In this document: positions 17,753-25,703 of the stretch, piece by piece | How the letters are laid out: each line of letters starts with the position of its first letter | Position numbering within the stretch: the first letter of the stretch is position 1 | Assembly (NCBI RefSeq): GCF_003020585.1 | Contig: NZ_PXUE01000001.1 | Coordinates: forward strand, 558,001 to 622,000 | Direction of reading: 5' to 3' | DNA: 64,000 bases | Source: Chryseobacterium aurantiacum | GTDB taxonomy: Bacteria > Bacteroidota > Bacteroidia > Flavobacteriales > Weeksellaceae | Translations under genes and position numbers: made by a program | The notes under the pieces: generated by a model | What the model was told of the DNA's origin: nothing | Databases searched by the model: none | Seen by the model: the letters and a program-made list of their open reading frames with translations, nothing else

Positions 17753-17855
17753 TTCAATGATTTTGGTTTTTCAAAGAACGGAAAAAGTTTCTTTAAAATT
17801 GGTTAACAGAATCTTAAAATTTGTTAATTGTGTCCTGAAACTGAAAAAGTTACTA

Positions 17856-18404
17856 TTAATTCAGGGAGATATCTTCAGGTGAATTCGCCCAAAGGAGGAA
17901 TTCACCACCAAGGTTCTGCATAATAGATTTCCATAAAGTCTGATCATTGGGAAGAGTATAGTCAAGATTATAAACATCTACTACAGTCCACATCTTTCTC
18001 TGAACCTCCGTATCCAACTGATTGGGAGACCATCCGGAATACCCGGAGAATATTTTTATATTCTGAATATCCAGTACATTGCCCAATACAGCATTTATAA
18101 CTCGTTCAATATCTTCCGTAAGATAGTATTCATCGTTAATTTCTGTGTAAACTTCAGTGATTCTTTCGCCTTTTACAATGAAGAATACTTTTTCGTTTTC
18201 TACAGGGCCTCCATCATATACTTCAATTTTGAAATCGAAGAATTCCCTGAACTTACTACTCATTTGGCTGTTCTTCTTATTCAATATCAAACCAAATGCA
18301 CCGCTTTCATTATGTTCAATAACCAATACCACCGATCTTGAAAAAAGATCGCCGGAAATGTCAGGTGTCGAGATTAATATTTTACCTTTGTATGAGTGAT
18401 TCAT
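17856..18404 (-). CDS. YqgE/AlgH family protein
   Basis: The start at 18404 (MNHSYKGKILISTPDISGD) gives 182 residues, the usual length for UPF0301. The longer frame would run into the divergent pdxH gene and is rejected. Family motifs are LLIS/ILISTPDI at the start, FSRSVVLVIEHNESGAFGLILNK, the GGPV turn (VYDGGPVENE) and FSGYSGWSPNQLDTE. The molecular function is not settled; AlgH was linked to alginate regulation in Pseudomonas. It is divergent from pdxH with a 24-base gap. Confidence 0.9.
   Translation of the reverse strand: MNHSYKGKILISTPDISGDLFSRSVVLVIEHNESGAFGLILNKKNSQMSSKFREFFDFKIEVYDGGPVENEKVFFIVKGERITEVYTEINDEYYLTEDIERVINAVLGNVLDIQNIKIFSGYSGWSPNQLDTEVQRKMWTVVDVYNLDYTLPNDQTLWKSIMQNLGGEFLLWANSPEDISLN
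18383..18390 (+). promoter_or_regulatory. Promoter -7 box for pdxH inside the yqgE start region
   Basis: TACCTTTG fits TAnnTTTG and lies 38 bases before the pdxH ATG, inside the first codons of the divergent yqgE gene. Confidence 0.4.
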
Positions 18405-18428
18405 ACTCAAATTTAATAAAAAATATTT

Positions 18429-19070
18429 ATGGAAAACCTGCACGACAAAAGAAAAGTGTACGAGAAATCCCAACTTATTGAAAGTGAGATAAAACAAAAT
18501 CCAATTGAGCAGTTTAGAGACTGGTTTTTGGAGGCCAGTGAAAGCTCTGTGATCTCTGAAGCCAATGCTATGGCGGTTTCTACAGTGGAAGAAGACGGTT
18601 GTCCGAGAACAAGAATGGTTTTGCTGAAAGCTTACACACATGAAGGGTTTATTTTCTATACCAACTATAACAGCAGAAAAGGAAAAGCTATAGAAAATAA
18701 CCACAAGGCATGTCTTCATTTCTTCTGGCCTAATCTGGAAAGACAGATTATTATCAAAGCTAATTTGGAGAAAGTTGCAGAAAATCTTAGTGATGGCTAT
18801 TTCCATTCAAGGCCGAAGGGAAGCCAGCTTGGGGCGATGGTTTCTCCGCAAAGCCAAATTATTCCGAACAGAGAATTTTTGGAAGAGAAGCTAAAAGATT
18901 TGGAAAAAGAATACGAAAATACCGAAGTTCCAAGGCCGTCCAATTGGGGTGGATACCTTGCAAAACCTTACGAAATTGAGTTCTGGCAAGGAAGACCTAA
19001 TCGTCTTCATGATAGGATTATTTATGAATTAGAAGATCTGGACTGGAAGATTTCGAGATTGGCTCCCTAA
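18429..19070 (+). CDS. pdxH: Pyridoxamine 5'-phosphate oxidase
   Basis: The 213-residue protein has the normal PdxH length and order. The FMN-binding part is ISEANAMAVSTVEEDGCPRTRMVLLKAY followed by FIFYTNYNSRKGKAIENN. Further on are SRPKGSQLGAMVSPQS and the C-terminal dimerisation region ending in EFWQGRPNRLHDRI with the final RLAP. It oxidises pyridoxine or pyridoxamine 5'-phosphate to PLP with FMN and O2. Several PLP enzymes lie nearby, but nothing shows co-regulation. Confidence 0.95.
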   Translation: MENLHDKRKVYEKSQLIESEIKQNPIEQFRDWFLEASESSVISEANAMAVSTVEEDGCPRTRMVLLKAYTHEGFIFYTNYNSRKGKAIENNHKACLHFFWPNLERQIIIKANLEKVAENLSDGYFHSRPKGSQLGAMVSPQSQIIPNREFLEEKLKDLEKEYENTEVPRPSNWGGYLAKPYEIEFWQGRPNRLHDRIIYELEDLDWKISRLAP

Positions 19071-19212
19071 TGGGGTTTTTGAAGCTTTAAATAAGAGGTT
19101 ATAGAATATCGTTCACTCTTTTTCATTGTGTATAGATGGAGGAGGTATGAGGGTAGGGTTTCTATGAGGGTCTTATGGCTTTAATTAACCTCGAATAAAA
19201 GCATAAATTAAT

Positions 19213-19244
19213 AAAAGCGGACATTGGGTCCGCTTATTTTTTTT
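19213..19244 (+). terminator. Intrinsic terminator, plus strand (pdxH side)
   Basis: The stem aagcggac / gtccgctt is followed by a T-rich stretch, about 145 bases after the pdxH stop. No gene is seen in between. Confidence 0.75.
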
Positions 19245-19253
19245 ATTAAAAGC

Positions 19254-19281
19254 AAAAGGCTGTTTCCTAGAAACAGCCTTT
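19254..19281 (-). terminator. Intrinsic terminator of the HU gene
   Basis: The perfect arms aaaggctgtttc / gaaacagccttt have a 3-base loop. Read on the minus strand they lie 22 bases after the HU stop and run into a T-rich sequence. Confidence 0.85.
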
Positions 19282-19302
19282 GAATTTTTGTAATCTGAAT
19301 GA

Positions 19303-19593
19303 TTATTTTTTCTTAGCACCAGAAACTGCATTTGATAAATCAGCTCCAGCCTTGAATTTAGCAACTTTTTTAGCAGCAATTTTGATTGGCTTTTTCGTTG
19401 CAGGGTTAATACCTTGTCTAGCTGCTCTCTCAGCTACTGAGAAAGTACCGAAACCTACTAAAGAAACTTTTCCGTCTTTTTTCTTTAATGTAGAAGTTAC
19501 GTTAGAAATGAAAGATTCTAAAGCAGCCTTTGCTGCAACTTTAGTGATACCTGCATCTTTTGCGATTGCGTCGATTAATTCAGACTTGTTCAT
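19303..19593 (-). CDS. HU family DNA-binding protein
   Basis: The 96-residue protein is a typical HU/IHF chain: MNKSELIDAIAKDAGITKVAAKAALESF, LVGFGTFSVAERAARQGINPATKKPIKI, then a basic Ala/Lys-rich end (ISGAKKK-like). The DNA-binding arm is complete, including the conserved RxGxNPxT. It bends and compacts DNA as a dimer. The ATG is preceded by a long AT-rich region, as for many highly expressed genes. Confidence 0.95.
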   Translation of the reverse strand: MNKSELIDAIAKDAGITKVAAKAALESFISNVTSTLKKKDGKVSLVGFGTFSVAERAARQGINPATKKPIKIAAKKVAKFKAGADLSNAVSGAKKK

Positions 19594-20023
19594 AATTTTT
19601 AATATTAAAGTTAGTTCGTAATTATAGCAAATATAATACTATTTTCTAATTGTGCAATTTTTTTATTAAAACTTATATAATTTTTTTGCTTTTCAGTGAA
19701 AATAGTTAAAATATGATAATTCGGGTTTTCACGAAAAATCTACGTTACGGGTTACTAAAATCGTGCCAAATGCTTATGTTTATTGACTTTAGCAAAAAGT
19801 TAATATTATTTCCTGTATTTATTAAATCCTAAATTGAGTGTAAAGTATTAATGTTTTTAAGAATATAATTATTAATTCTATAAGTAAAAGTCACATTTCT
19901 TGTGTTTTATAAAATTAAATACCCGTGTTTATGGGAGTTTTTTAATGATAGTTAAGGTCTGTTTTATTAATTTTTATTAACCTTATTTTTTGTAATAAAA
20001 AAGAATTGTTTAAATGAATAATT
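19594..20023. other. 430-base AT-rich gene-free interval
   Basis: No open frame of useful length and no recognised RNA is present. The sequence is extremely AT-rich and presumably holds the HU promoter on the minus strand. It also holds one copy of a 19-base direct repeat at 19962-19980. Confidence 0.5.
19962..19980. repeat. 19-base direct repeat, copy 1
   Basis: ttttattaatttttattaa recurs exactly at 21040-21058. The two copies bracket the carbonic anhydrase gene. The low complexity makes chance a real possibility. Confidence 0.4.
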
Positions 20024-20755
20024 TTATTTTACAAACTCTAAGTTTCCATTTGCCAAATTGTAATAGGCTCCTACAATTTTAATTTCCTTTTTGTTTTCCA
20101 TTTCTCTTAATACTGGACTGTTCTTTCTTATTTGGTCCAATGTATAAGATACATTGTTTCTCGAAACATATTTTACAAACTCTTCATTTTTCGAAGATTT
20201 TTTCCCTGTAAAGTTTTGGCTCATTCGCACGGCCGGTTTTATTTTGGAAAGCATTGCTGTTATATTACCAAATTCTAAATTATCTATAGCTCCTTTGATA
20301 GCACCACAATGTTGATGTCCTATTACTAGTATAAGTTTAGAACCTGCCATGTGGCATGCATATTCCATGCTTCCTAGAAGGTCTTCATTTACAAAATTCC
20401 CGGCCACCCTACCTACAAAAACATCTCCTAATCCTTGGTCAAAGATGGTTTCTACAGGTACTCGACTATCCAAGCAACTTAATATTACTGCTTTTGGATA
20501 CTGTTTTATTGCGGATTTACGGGCTTGTTCATTAAAGTTTCTTAACATTATATTACCGCTTTGAAATCTTTTATTACCTTCAACAAGTTCTTTGAAAATT
20601 TCATCAGGAGTTAGTTTTTCCTGAGTTTCTTTTGTCATTACATTTGATACTACCTGTGCTTTTTGCATTGCGGTGTTTTCATTCTTACCTATTTGTTTAC
20701 ATGAAGAAAGTAAAAGAGGTAAAATGATTAATAATGAGAGGCTTTTTTTCATCAT
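20024..20755 (-). CDS. Beta-class carbonic anhydrase with lipoprotein signal
   Basis: The 243-residue protein has a lipoprotein signal (residues 1-19, LLLSSC with C19 as the lipid cysteine). A beta-carbonic anhydrase domain follows: zinc ligands C94, H147 and C150 (ILSCLDSRVP, GHQHCGAI) and the D96-R98 dyad. It interconverts CO2 and bicarbonate. Most bacterial beta enzymes are cytoplasmic, so export and membrane anchoring is notable. The start could also be the second methionine (20752). Both flanks are long AT-rich gaps. Confidence 0.9.
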   Translation of the reverse strand: MMKKSLSLLIILPLLLSSCKQIGKNENTAMQKAQVVSNVMTKETQEKLTPDEIFKELVEGNKRFQSGNIMLRNFNEQARKSAIKQYPKAVILSCLDSRVPVETIFDQGLGDVFVGRVAGNFVNEDLLGSMEYACHMAGSKLILVIGHQHCGAIKGAIDNLEFGNITAMLSKIKPAVRMSQNFTGKKSSKNEEFVKYVSRNNVSYTLDQIRKNSPVLREMENKKEIKIVGAYYNLANGNLEFVK

Positions 20756-21039
20756 TGTATTTAAAATTTTATTTTTTCAAAATATTTGATAATAAATTGA
20801 GCGATTTTTTGTGTTTTTCTAACTTAAAGGTATTGTAATTATTTGTATGTTTTTTAATTTAAAAACATGATAATTATCTGTTTTTTTAAATTTGAAATTA
20901 TTATTATCTCACTCTCTATTAGATACTTAATAATTGTTTTTTTGAAATAATTAAAAAATTATAAGCACGGGCTGAGAACAGTGATTTTAATAAATTAATA
21001 CTGGCTATAGGTGTTTTTTTTAATAAGTAGAAAATCATA
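20756..21039. other. AT-rich interval between carbonic anhydrase and panD
   Basis: No gene is seen. The interval must hold the divergent promoters of the carbonic anhydrase gene and of panD. Confidence 0.5.
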
Positions 21040-21058
21040 TTTTATTAATTTTTATTAA
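21040..21058. repeat. 19-base direct repeat, copy 2
   Basis: This is an exact copy of 19962-19980. It abuts the panD -7 box (21059-21066), so it occupies the promoter spacer of panD. Confidence 0.4.
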
Positions 21059-21066
21059 TAAATTTG
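21059..21066 (+). promoter_or_regulatory. Promoter -7 box for panD, 4 bases before the ATG
   Basis: TAAATTTG ends at 21066 and the ATG begins at 21071, so the transcript should be leaderless or nearly so. Confidence 0.5.
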
Positions 21067-21070
21067 CACC

Positions 21071-21421
21071 ATGCTAATAGAAGTTTTCAAATCCAAGATT
21101 CATAGGGTAAGAGTTACAGCCTCAGACCTTAATTATATAGGAAGTATAACGATCGATGAAGATCTTATAGAAGCTGCCGGTTTGGTAGTGGGAGAAAGAG
21201 TTTATATTGTAAACGTGAACAACGGAGAACGTTTTGATACATATGTTATCAAAGGGAAAAGGAAATCAGGAGAGGTATGTCTGAATGGGCCTGCTGCAAG
21301 AAAGGTACAAAGAGATGATATCATTATCATTATTGCCTATGCGCAGATGACTCCTGAAGAAGCAAAAGATTTTCAGCCGAAGATCGTTTTCCCTGACGAA
21401 AAAACAAACCTTCTAACCTAG
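21071..21421 (+). CDS. panD: Aspartate 1-decarboxylase proenzyme
   Basis: The 116-residue proenzyme has the self-cleavage site G24-S25 (NYIGSITID), where Ser25 becomes the pyruvoyl group. Also present are K9, R/Y residues of the active site and the [22 protein letters not shown] and [14 protein letters not shown] motifs. It makes beta-alanine from aspartate for pantothenate and coenzyme A synthesis. No other pan gene is near; the next gene is 3 bases downstream and encodes a membrane protein. Confidence 0.95.
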   Translation: MLIEVFKSKIHRVRVTASDLNYIGSITIDEDLIEAAGLVVGERVYIVNVNNGERFDTYVIKGKRKSGEVCLNGPAARKVQRDDIIIIIAYAQMTPEEAKDFQPKIVFPDEKTNLLT

Positions 21422-21424
21422 TTC

Positions 21425-22447
21425 ATGGAGAAAACATCAAAAAATCCATTAAAATCAGTTCTCACAATAGTAATATCGCTTGCTTTTGCAGGCTTTTTTT
21501 TATGGCTTGCGTTAAAGGGCCTTGATTTTAAAGTGATTCAGCAGTCATTGGCAAAAGCGAATTACCTTTGGGTATTGTTTGCGTCAGTATTTGGTCTTTT
21601 AGCGTACTGGTTTAGAGCAATTCGTTGGAATCTGATGCTGGAGCCAATGGGACATCAAATTTCAAATTCCAATTCACTTTGGTCCATATCATTTGGATAT
21701 TTAATGAATCTTACCATTCCAAGAAGTGGTGAGCTGGCAAGGGCTACGGCTTTGTATGGGGTAGAAAAGGTACCTGTAGACAAGTCATTTGGAACCATTA
21801 TCCTGGAAAGGGTGGTGGATCTTATATGTATGCTTGGTTTCTTAGGTCTTACTTTATTGTTTAAATATGAGGCAATTTTGTCATTTTATCAGAATTCCGG
21901 AGTGAATATTAACCCGAACAAGATTTTGCTTATCCTTTTAATATTGATTGGTGGTACAGTTTTGTTTTTTGTCTTTAAAAAGAAATTGGCAGGTGTTCCT
22001 TTTTTAGGAAAGATTGTGAATTTTATAGACGGGATATTCCAGGGGTTGACTACCATTTTCAAATTAAAGCAAAAAGGAAAGTTCATATTATACACATTAG
22101 GAATCTGGATTTCCTATTATTTTGCAGCATATCTGGTATGTTTTGCGCTTCCTGAAACCTCAGGATTTACAATGGCAGACGGATTTTTTATTATTGTTGT
22201 AGGGACACTGGGGATGATTATTCCTGCGAGTGGAGGAATTGGTGCCTATAATCTGGCGATGAAGTATGGTTTTATGGCTCTTTTTATCTCAATGGGTAAA
22301 AGTGCCGATCTTGGAGGTGAAATGGGGCTTACGTATTCATTTATCTCTTTACCGCTTCAGATTGTGATTATGCTGGTGATGGGACTTATCTCTATCCCTA
22401 TGCTGGCTAAAGCAAGAAATACAGCAGTTGTAGATAAAGATTTTTAA
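21425..22447 (+). CDS. UPF0104 / lysylphosphatidylglycerol synthase transmembrane-domain protein
   Basis: The 340-residue integral membrane protein has about 8 helices and family motifs: RAIRWNLMLEP, SFGYLMNLTIPRSGELARAT, FGTIILERVVDLICML and IPASGGIGAYNLAMKYG. This is the flippase-like membrane half of MprF without the lysyl-transfer domain (YbhN-type, also called flippase-like domain protein). It probably moves a lipid or glycolipid across the inner membrane; the substrate is unknown. It is translationally close to panD (4-base spacing), and a terminator follows. Confidence 0.85.
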   Translation: MEKTSKNPLKSVLTIVISLAFAGFFLWLALKGLDFKVIQQSLAKANYLWVLFASVFGLLAYWFRAIRWNLMLEPMGHQISNSNSLWSISFGYLMNLTIPRSGELARATALYGVEKVPVDKSFGTIILERVVDLICMLGFLGLTLLFKYEAILSFYQNSGVNINPNKILLILLILIGGTVLFFVFKKKLAGVPFLGKIVNFIDGIFQGLTTIFKLKQKGKFILYTLGIWISYYFAAYLVCFALPETSGFTMADGFFIIVVGTLGMIIPASGGIGAYNLAMKYGFMALFISMGKSADLGGEMGLTYSFISLPLQIVIMLVMGLISIPMLAKARNTAVVDKDF

Positions 22448-22473
22448 GAATTTATTCAATAACAATATTTTTA

Positions 22474-22506
22474 TAAAGGTTCAATTTTTTAATTGAGCCT
22501 TTTTTG
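22474..22506 (+). terminator. Intrinsic terminator of the panD operon
   Basis: The stem aaaggttcaatt / aattgagccttt, with one mismatch-tolerant pair, is followed by T residues. Confidence 0.8.
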
Positions 22507-22566
22507 TGGTAGTTATGTAAGCGAAAGATTGATGATAAGTGAGGTGTTCCCGTTATTTTTCGTAAA

Positions 22567-22574
22567 TAAATTTG
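22567..22574 (+). promoter_or_regulatory. Promoter -7 box of the Ter operon
   Basis: TAAATTTG lies 59 bases before the first terD start. It is the only good box in this gap, so it probably drives the six-gene Ter/TerY-P operon. No clear -33 TTG at normal spacing. Confidence 0.5.
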
Positions 22575-22632
22575 GTCAATTCATAAATCACTTCTATCTT
22601 AATGCAAAAAATAATTCATAACATAAAACACT

Positions 22633-23208
22633 ATGGCAATTAATCTACAGAAAGGACAAAAAATCGAGATCGGATTGACAAAAATGACAATAGGACTTGG
22701 TTGGGATCCTAATGAAGGGACAGGCTACGATTTCGATCTTGATGCTTCGGCAATTATGATTGATTCTGACAGAAAATTAGTAAGCGAGGAGTATTTTGTT
22801 TTTTATAATAACCTGACTTCTCCGGATGGGGCTCTTACCCATACAGGAGATGATCCAAATGGTAAAAACAGTGACGGGGATGATGATGAAGCAATTGTGA
22901 TTGACCTTGATAAAGTAGATTCAAGGGTGGAAGAGATTCTTTTTGTGGTAACCATAGAGGATTTTGAAAGAAGAAGACAAAATTTCGGACAGGTAAGGAA
23001 CTCATATATAAGAGTGGTAGATAATGGTTCGAATCAGGAGATTGCAAAATATGAACTGGATGAAGACTTCTCTATTGAAACAGGAGTTGAATTCGGAAGA
23101 TTATATAAAAGAAACGGAAGCTGGAAATTTGAAGCTTCGGGAATAGGATACAGAGCAGACCTTGGGTTCTTTCTTGAAAAATACTATAAAGGACAAATTA
23201 TCAAATAA
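22633..23208 (+). CDS. TerD family calcium-binding stress protein, copy 1
   Basis: The 191-residue protein is a complete TerD domain: MAINLQKGQKIEIGLTK, GLGWDPNEGTGYDFDLDASAIMID, YFVFYNNLTSPDGALTHTGDD, GDDDEAIVIDLDKV and FVVTIEDFERRRQNFGQVRNSYIRVVD. The acidic loops are the Ca2+ sites known from TerD structures. TerD proteins act in resistance to tellurite, phage and other stresses, probably at the membrane surface. It opens a six-gene operon and is a tandem paralogue of the next gene. Confidence 0.92.
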   Translation: MAINLQKGQKIEIGLTKMTIGLGWDPNEGTGYDFDLDASAIMIDSDRKLVSEEYFVFYNNLTSPDGALTHTGDDPNGKNSDGDDDEAIVIDLDKVDSRVEEILFVVTIEDFERRRQNFGQVRNSYIRVVDNGSNQEIAKYELDEDFSIETGVEFGRLYKRNGSWKFEASGIGYRADLGFFLEKYYKGQIIK

Positions 23209-23234
23209 TCATCAAAATACACAAAACTATAGCT

Positions 23235-23909
23235 ATGGCAATTAATTTACAGAAAGGTCAAACAATTGATTTAAGGAAAAATGACCGTGGAGAAAGTGTT
23301 TATGACCTTTCAAAAGTGACGATAGGTTTAGGATGGGATGTAAGAAAACAAGGTGGTTTTCTGGGGAAACTATTCAGCAAAGAGGCAGAATATGATCTTG
23401 ATGCAGTGGCATTTCTTCTAGATGGTAACGGAAAGGTTGCCAACCTTGGAAGAACGGTTCAGACCAATGATGGAAGACAAATGGGACTTTATCAAGGGGA
23501 TGTGGTTTTCTTTAATTCTATGCAGCACCCAAGTGGAAATGTATGGTTGACTGGGGATAACAGAACCGGTGCAGGAGATGGTGATGATGAGCAAATTATT
23601 GTTAAACTGGATCAGCTGGACCCAAGCTACCAGAAAATTGTATTTCTTGTAACCATTTATCAGGGAAGAACCAATAACCAACACTTTGGAATGATTGAAA
23701 ACGCATTTATCCGTGCGGTGGATGCTACAGGAAAGGAAATTACAAAATACAGTCTTTCCGGAGACTCCAGCATGAATGGGATGTGTGCTATGGTTTTTGC
23801 TGAAGCTTACCGTCATAATGGTGACTGGAAATTCCGTGCTGTGGGAGAACCTCATCAAACGGATAACTTTATAGACATTCTGAGACAGCAGTACTCGTAT
23901 TCAAACTAG
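23235..23909 (+). CDS. TerD family calcium-binding stress protein, copy 2
   Basis: The 224-residue TerD paralogue begins with nearly the same residues as copy 1 (MAINLQKGQTIDL). It carries an extra loop (RKQGGFLGKLFSKEAEYDLDAVAF) between the first strands. The acidic calcium loops remain (NRTGAGDGDDEQIIVKLDQL), as does VTIYQGRTNNQHFGMIENAFIRAVD. A 26-base gap separates it from copy 1. Different lengths suggest TerD-type subunits with separate roles rather than redundant copies. Confidence 0.92.
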   Translation: MAINLQKGQTIDLRKNDRGESVYDLSKVTIGLGWDVRKQGGFLGKLFSKEAEYDLDAVAFLLDGNGKVANLGRTVQTNDGRQMGLYQGDVVFFNSMQHPSGNVWLTGDNRTGAGDGDDEQIIVKLDQLDPSYQKIVFLVTIYQGRTNNQHFGMIENAFIRAVDATGKEITKYSLSGDSSMNGMCAMVFAEAYRHNGDWKFRAVGEPHQTDNFIDILRQQYSYSN

Positions 23910-23933
23910 ACTTTAACTTTTTATTCAACATAC

Positions 23934-23972
23934 AAGCCGGCTGGGAAGTCTTCGACTTCCTCCGCCGGCTTC
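23934..23972 (+). other. GC-rich two-step stem-loop inside the Ter operon
   Basis: The outer arms aagccggc / gccggctt and inner arms ggaagtc / gacttcc form a long imperfect hairpin with a tiny loop in an otherwise AT-rich region. No T run follows, so it is not a standard terminator. It lies between the stop of terD copy 2 and the first vWA gene, where it could lower or stabilise the downstream or upstream part of the message. Confidence 0.7.
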
Positions 23973-23990
23973 AGAATTAATAATTGTCTT

Positions 23991-24629
23991 ATGAACAGAA
24001 GATTATTAGCCTATTTTTTACTGGATACTTCCGGTTCCATGAATGGAGAACCTATTCAGGCTCTGAATAATGGATTCAACGGGTTGATCAGTATGCTCCG
24101 AGCAGATCCACAGGCTATGGACAGCCTTCATTTAAGTGTTATTACTTTCGATAGGGAAGTTAAAAATATCATTCCTTTAATTGCTCTTGCCAATTTTTAC
24201 CCCATGGAGATTACCTGTCCAGATAGTGGGCCTACCCATACTGGTGCAGCCTTGGAGATGGTGTCAGAATTAGTACAGAAAGATCTTGTAAAAGGTTCAG
24301 GAGATGAAAAAGGAGATTGGCAGCCCCTTCTTTTTATATTTACGGATGGGAAGCCATCGGATATTCAAAAGTACAGACAGATGATTCCCGCAATACGAAA
24401 TCTTGAATTTGGAGCAATTGTAGGCTGTGCAGCCGGTCCTAAAGCGGATGAACAATATCTTAAAGAATTGACAGATCATGTGGTAAAACTGGATACTACA
24501 GATGCCATTACATTATCTTCTTTTTTCAGATGGGTAAGCTCTTCCATTACACAAGGAGGGCATTCGCAAGATACAGGAGAACATATAACACTTCCTCCGC
24601 CACCAACGGAGCTTAATATTATTATTTAA
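23991..24629 (+). CDS. vWA domain protein, TerY-like (short form)
   Basis: The 212-residue protein is a single von Willebrand factor A domain. Its MIDAS metal site reads D12-x-S14-x-S16 (LLDTSGSMNG), T84 (GPTHTGAAL) and D119 (FIFTDGKPSD). It resembles TerY, the vWA protein of tellurium-resistance regions. The proline-rich tail (ITLPPPPTELNIII) has no zinc module, unlike the next gene. vWA proteins of this kind bind partner proteins through a divalent metal; a TerD or kinase partner from the same operon is an inference. Confidence 0.88.
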   Translation: MNRRLLAYFLLDTSGSMNGEPIQALNNGFNGLISMLRADPQAMDSLHLSVITFDREVKNIIPLIALANFYPMEITCPDSGPTHTGAALEMVSELVQKDLVKGSGDEKGDWQPLLFIFTDGKPSDIQKYRQMIPAIRNLEFGAIVGCAAGPKADEQYLKELTDHVVKLDTTDAITLSSFFRWVSSSITQGGHSQDTGEHITLPPPPTELNIII

Positions 24630-24648
24630 AAAAAATGTCTTTACAGAT

Positions 24649-25692
24649 ATGAGAAGACTTCCAATTTATTTCTTAATCGATGTCTCCGAATCTATGGTAG
24701 GAGATCCTATAGAACAGGTACAGGAGGGAATTTCCAATATTATCAGGGAACTGAAAAAAGATCCCTATTCATTGGAAACAGTTTATATTTCCGTAGTAGG
24801 TTTTGCGGGTGAGGCGGAAGTTATTACGCCACTTCAGGATATTATCAGTTTTTATCCACCGAAAATTCCAATTGGAAGCGGTACATCATTGTCACAAGGT
24901 TTGATTAAAATCATGGACTGCATAGATAGGGATGTCATAAAAACAACCTATGAAAGAAAAGGCGACTGGAAACCCATTGTTTTCCTGTTTACGGATGGTG
25001 TTCCCACCGATGATGCTACCAAGGCCATTGAAAGATGGAACAATAAGTATAACGGAAAAACCAATACCATTGCTGTATCCATAGGAGAAAATACAAACTA
25101 TAAACTTTTAGGCTCTCTGGCTGATAATGTTTTATTATTCAACAATACTGACGAAAATTCTTATAAGGAATTTTTTAAATGGGTAACAGACTCCATTAAA
25201 ACGACCAGCCAAAGTGTGACTGAGGCCAATAAAGAAGGTATTAATCTTTCGAAGATAGATTCTGTAATCCTTGAAAAGGTAGATCCACAGATGGAACAAA
25301 GGTTTCCTGACAATAATTTTGTTGTTCTGAATGGTAAATGTTCTGAAACAGAAAAGCTGTATCTGATGAAGTTTAAAAAAACATTCGCAGAATCCAGTAT
25401 AGCTGGGATGTCTACCAGATACTACAGACTGGATGGAGCTTATAAAATTGATGAAAAAGCATACTACAGACTTTCCTCTCATCAAAGAAGTACCCTGAAA
25501 ATTTCCATAGAAGAGCTTCAGGGAGGCACCTCGTGTCCTCATTGTGCAAATCCAATAGCGCTAGCCACCTGTTCTTGCGGCGGAATTCACTGCCTGCAGG
25601 GTGAAGGGTATAATAAATGCCCTTGGTGCGGGACTTCGGATTATTACGGATTCTCAGGAGAAGGATTTGATATCAATAGAACTTTGGGATAA
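24649..25692 (+). CDS. vWA protein with TerY-C type zinc-binding domain
   Basis: The 347-residue protein starts with a vWA domain. Its MIDAS is D11-x-S13-x-S15 (LIDVSESMVG), with T79 in the GSGTSLSQG loop and D116 (FLFTDGVPTD). A middle region of about 80 residues follows. Seven cysteines are clustered at 296-327 (CPHC, CSCGGIHC, CPWC), the TerY-C zinc-ribbon arrangement. In Ter systems this protein forms a triad with a PP2C phosphatase and a kinase, exactly the next two genes here. It is probably the sensing or adaptor component. Confidence 0.9.
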   Translation: MRRLPIYFLIDVSESMVGDPIEQVQEGISNIIRELKKDPYSLETVYISVVGFAGEAEVITPLQDIISFYPPKIPIGSGTSLSQGLIKIMDCIDRDVIKTTYERKGDWKPIVFLFTDGVPTDDATKAIERWNNKYNGKTNTIAVSIGENTNYKLLGSLADNVLLFNNTDENSYKEFFKWVTDSIKTTSQSVTEANKEGINLSKIDSVILEKVDPQMEQRFPDNNFVVLNGKCSETEKLYLMKFKKTFAESSIAGMSTRYYRLDGAYKIDEKAYYRLSSHQRSTLKISIEELQGGTSCPHCANPIALATCSCGGIHCLQGEGYNKCPWCGTSDYYGFSGEGFDINRTLG

Positions 25693-25703
25693 TCATACCG
25701 ATC

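Noticed and set aside
18391..18405. Small inverted repeat tatga-n5-tcata between yqgE and pdxH
   Set aside because: The arms are only 5 bp in AT-rich DNA and overlap coding sequence; chance is likely.
18405..18806. Extended N-terminus of the YqgE frame
   Set aside because: It overlaps pdxH completely; the family length fits the start at 18404.
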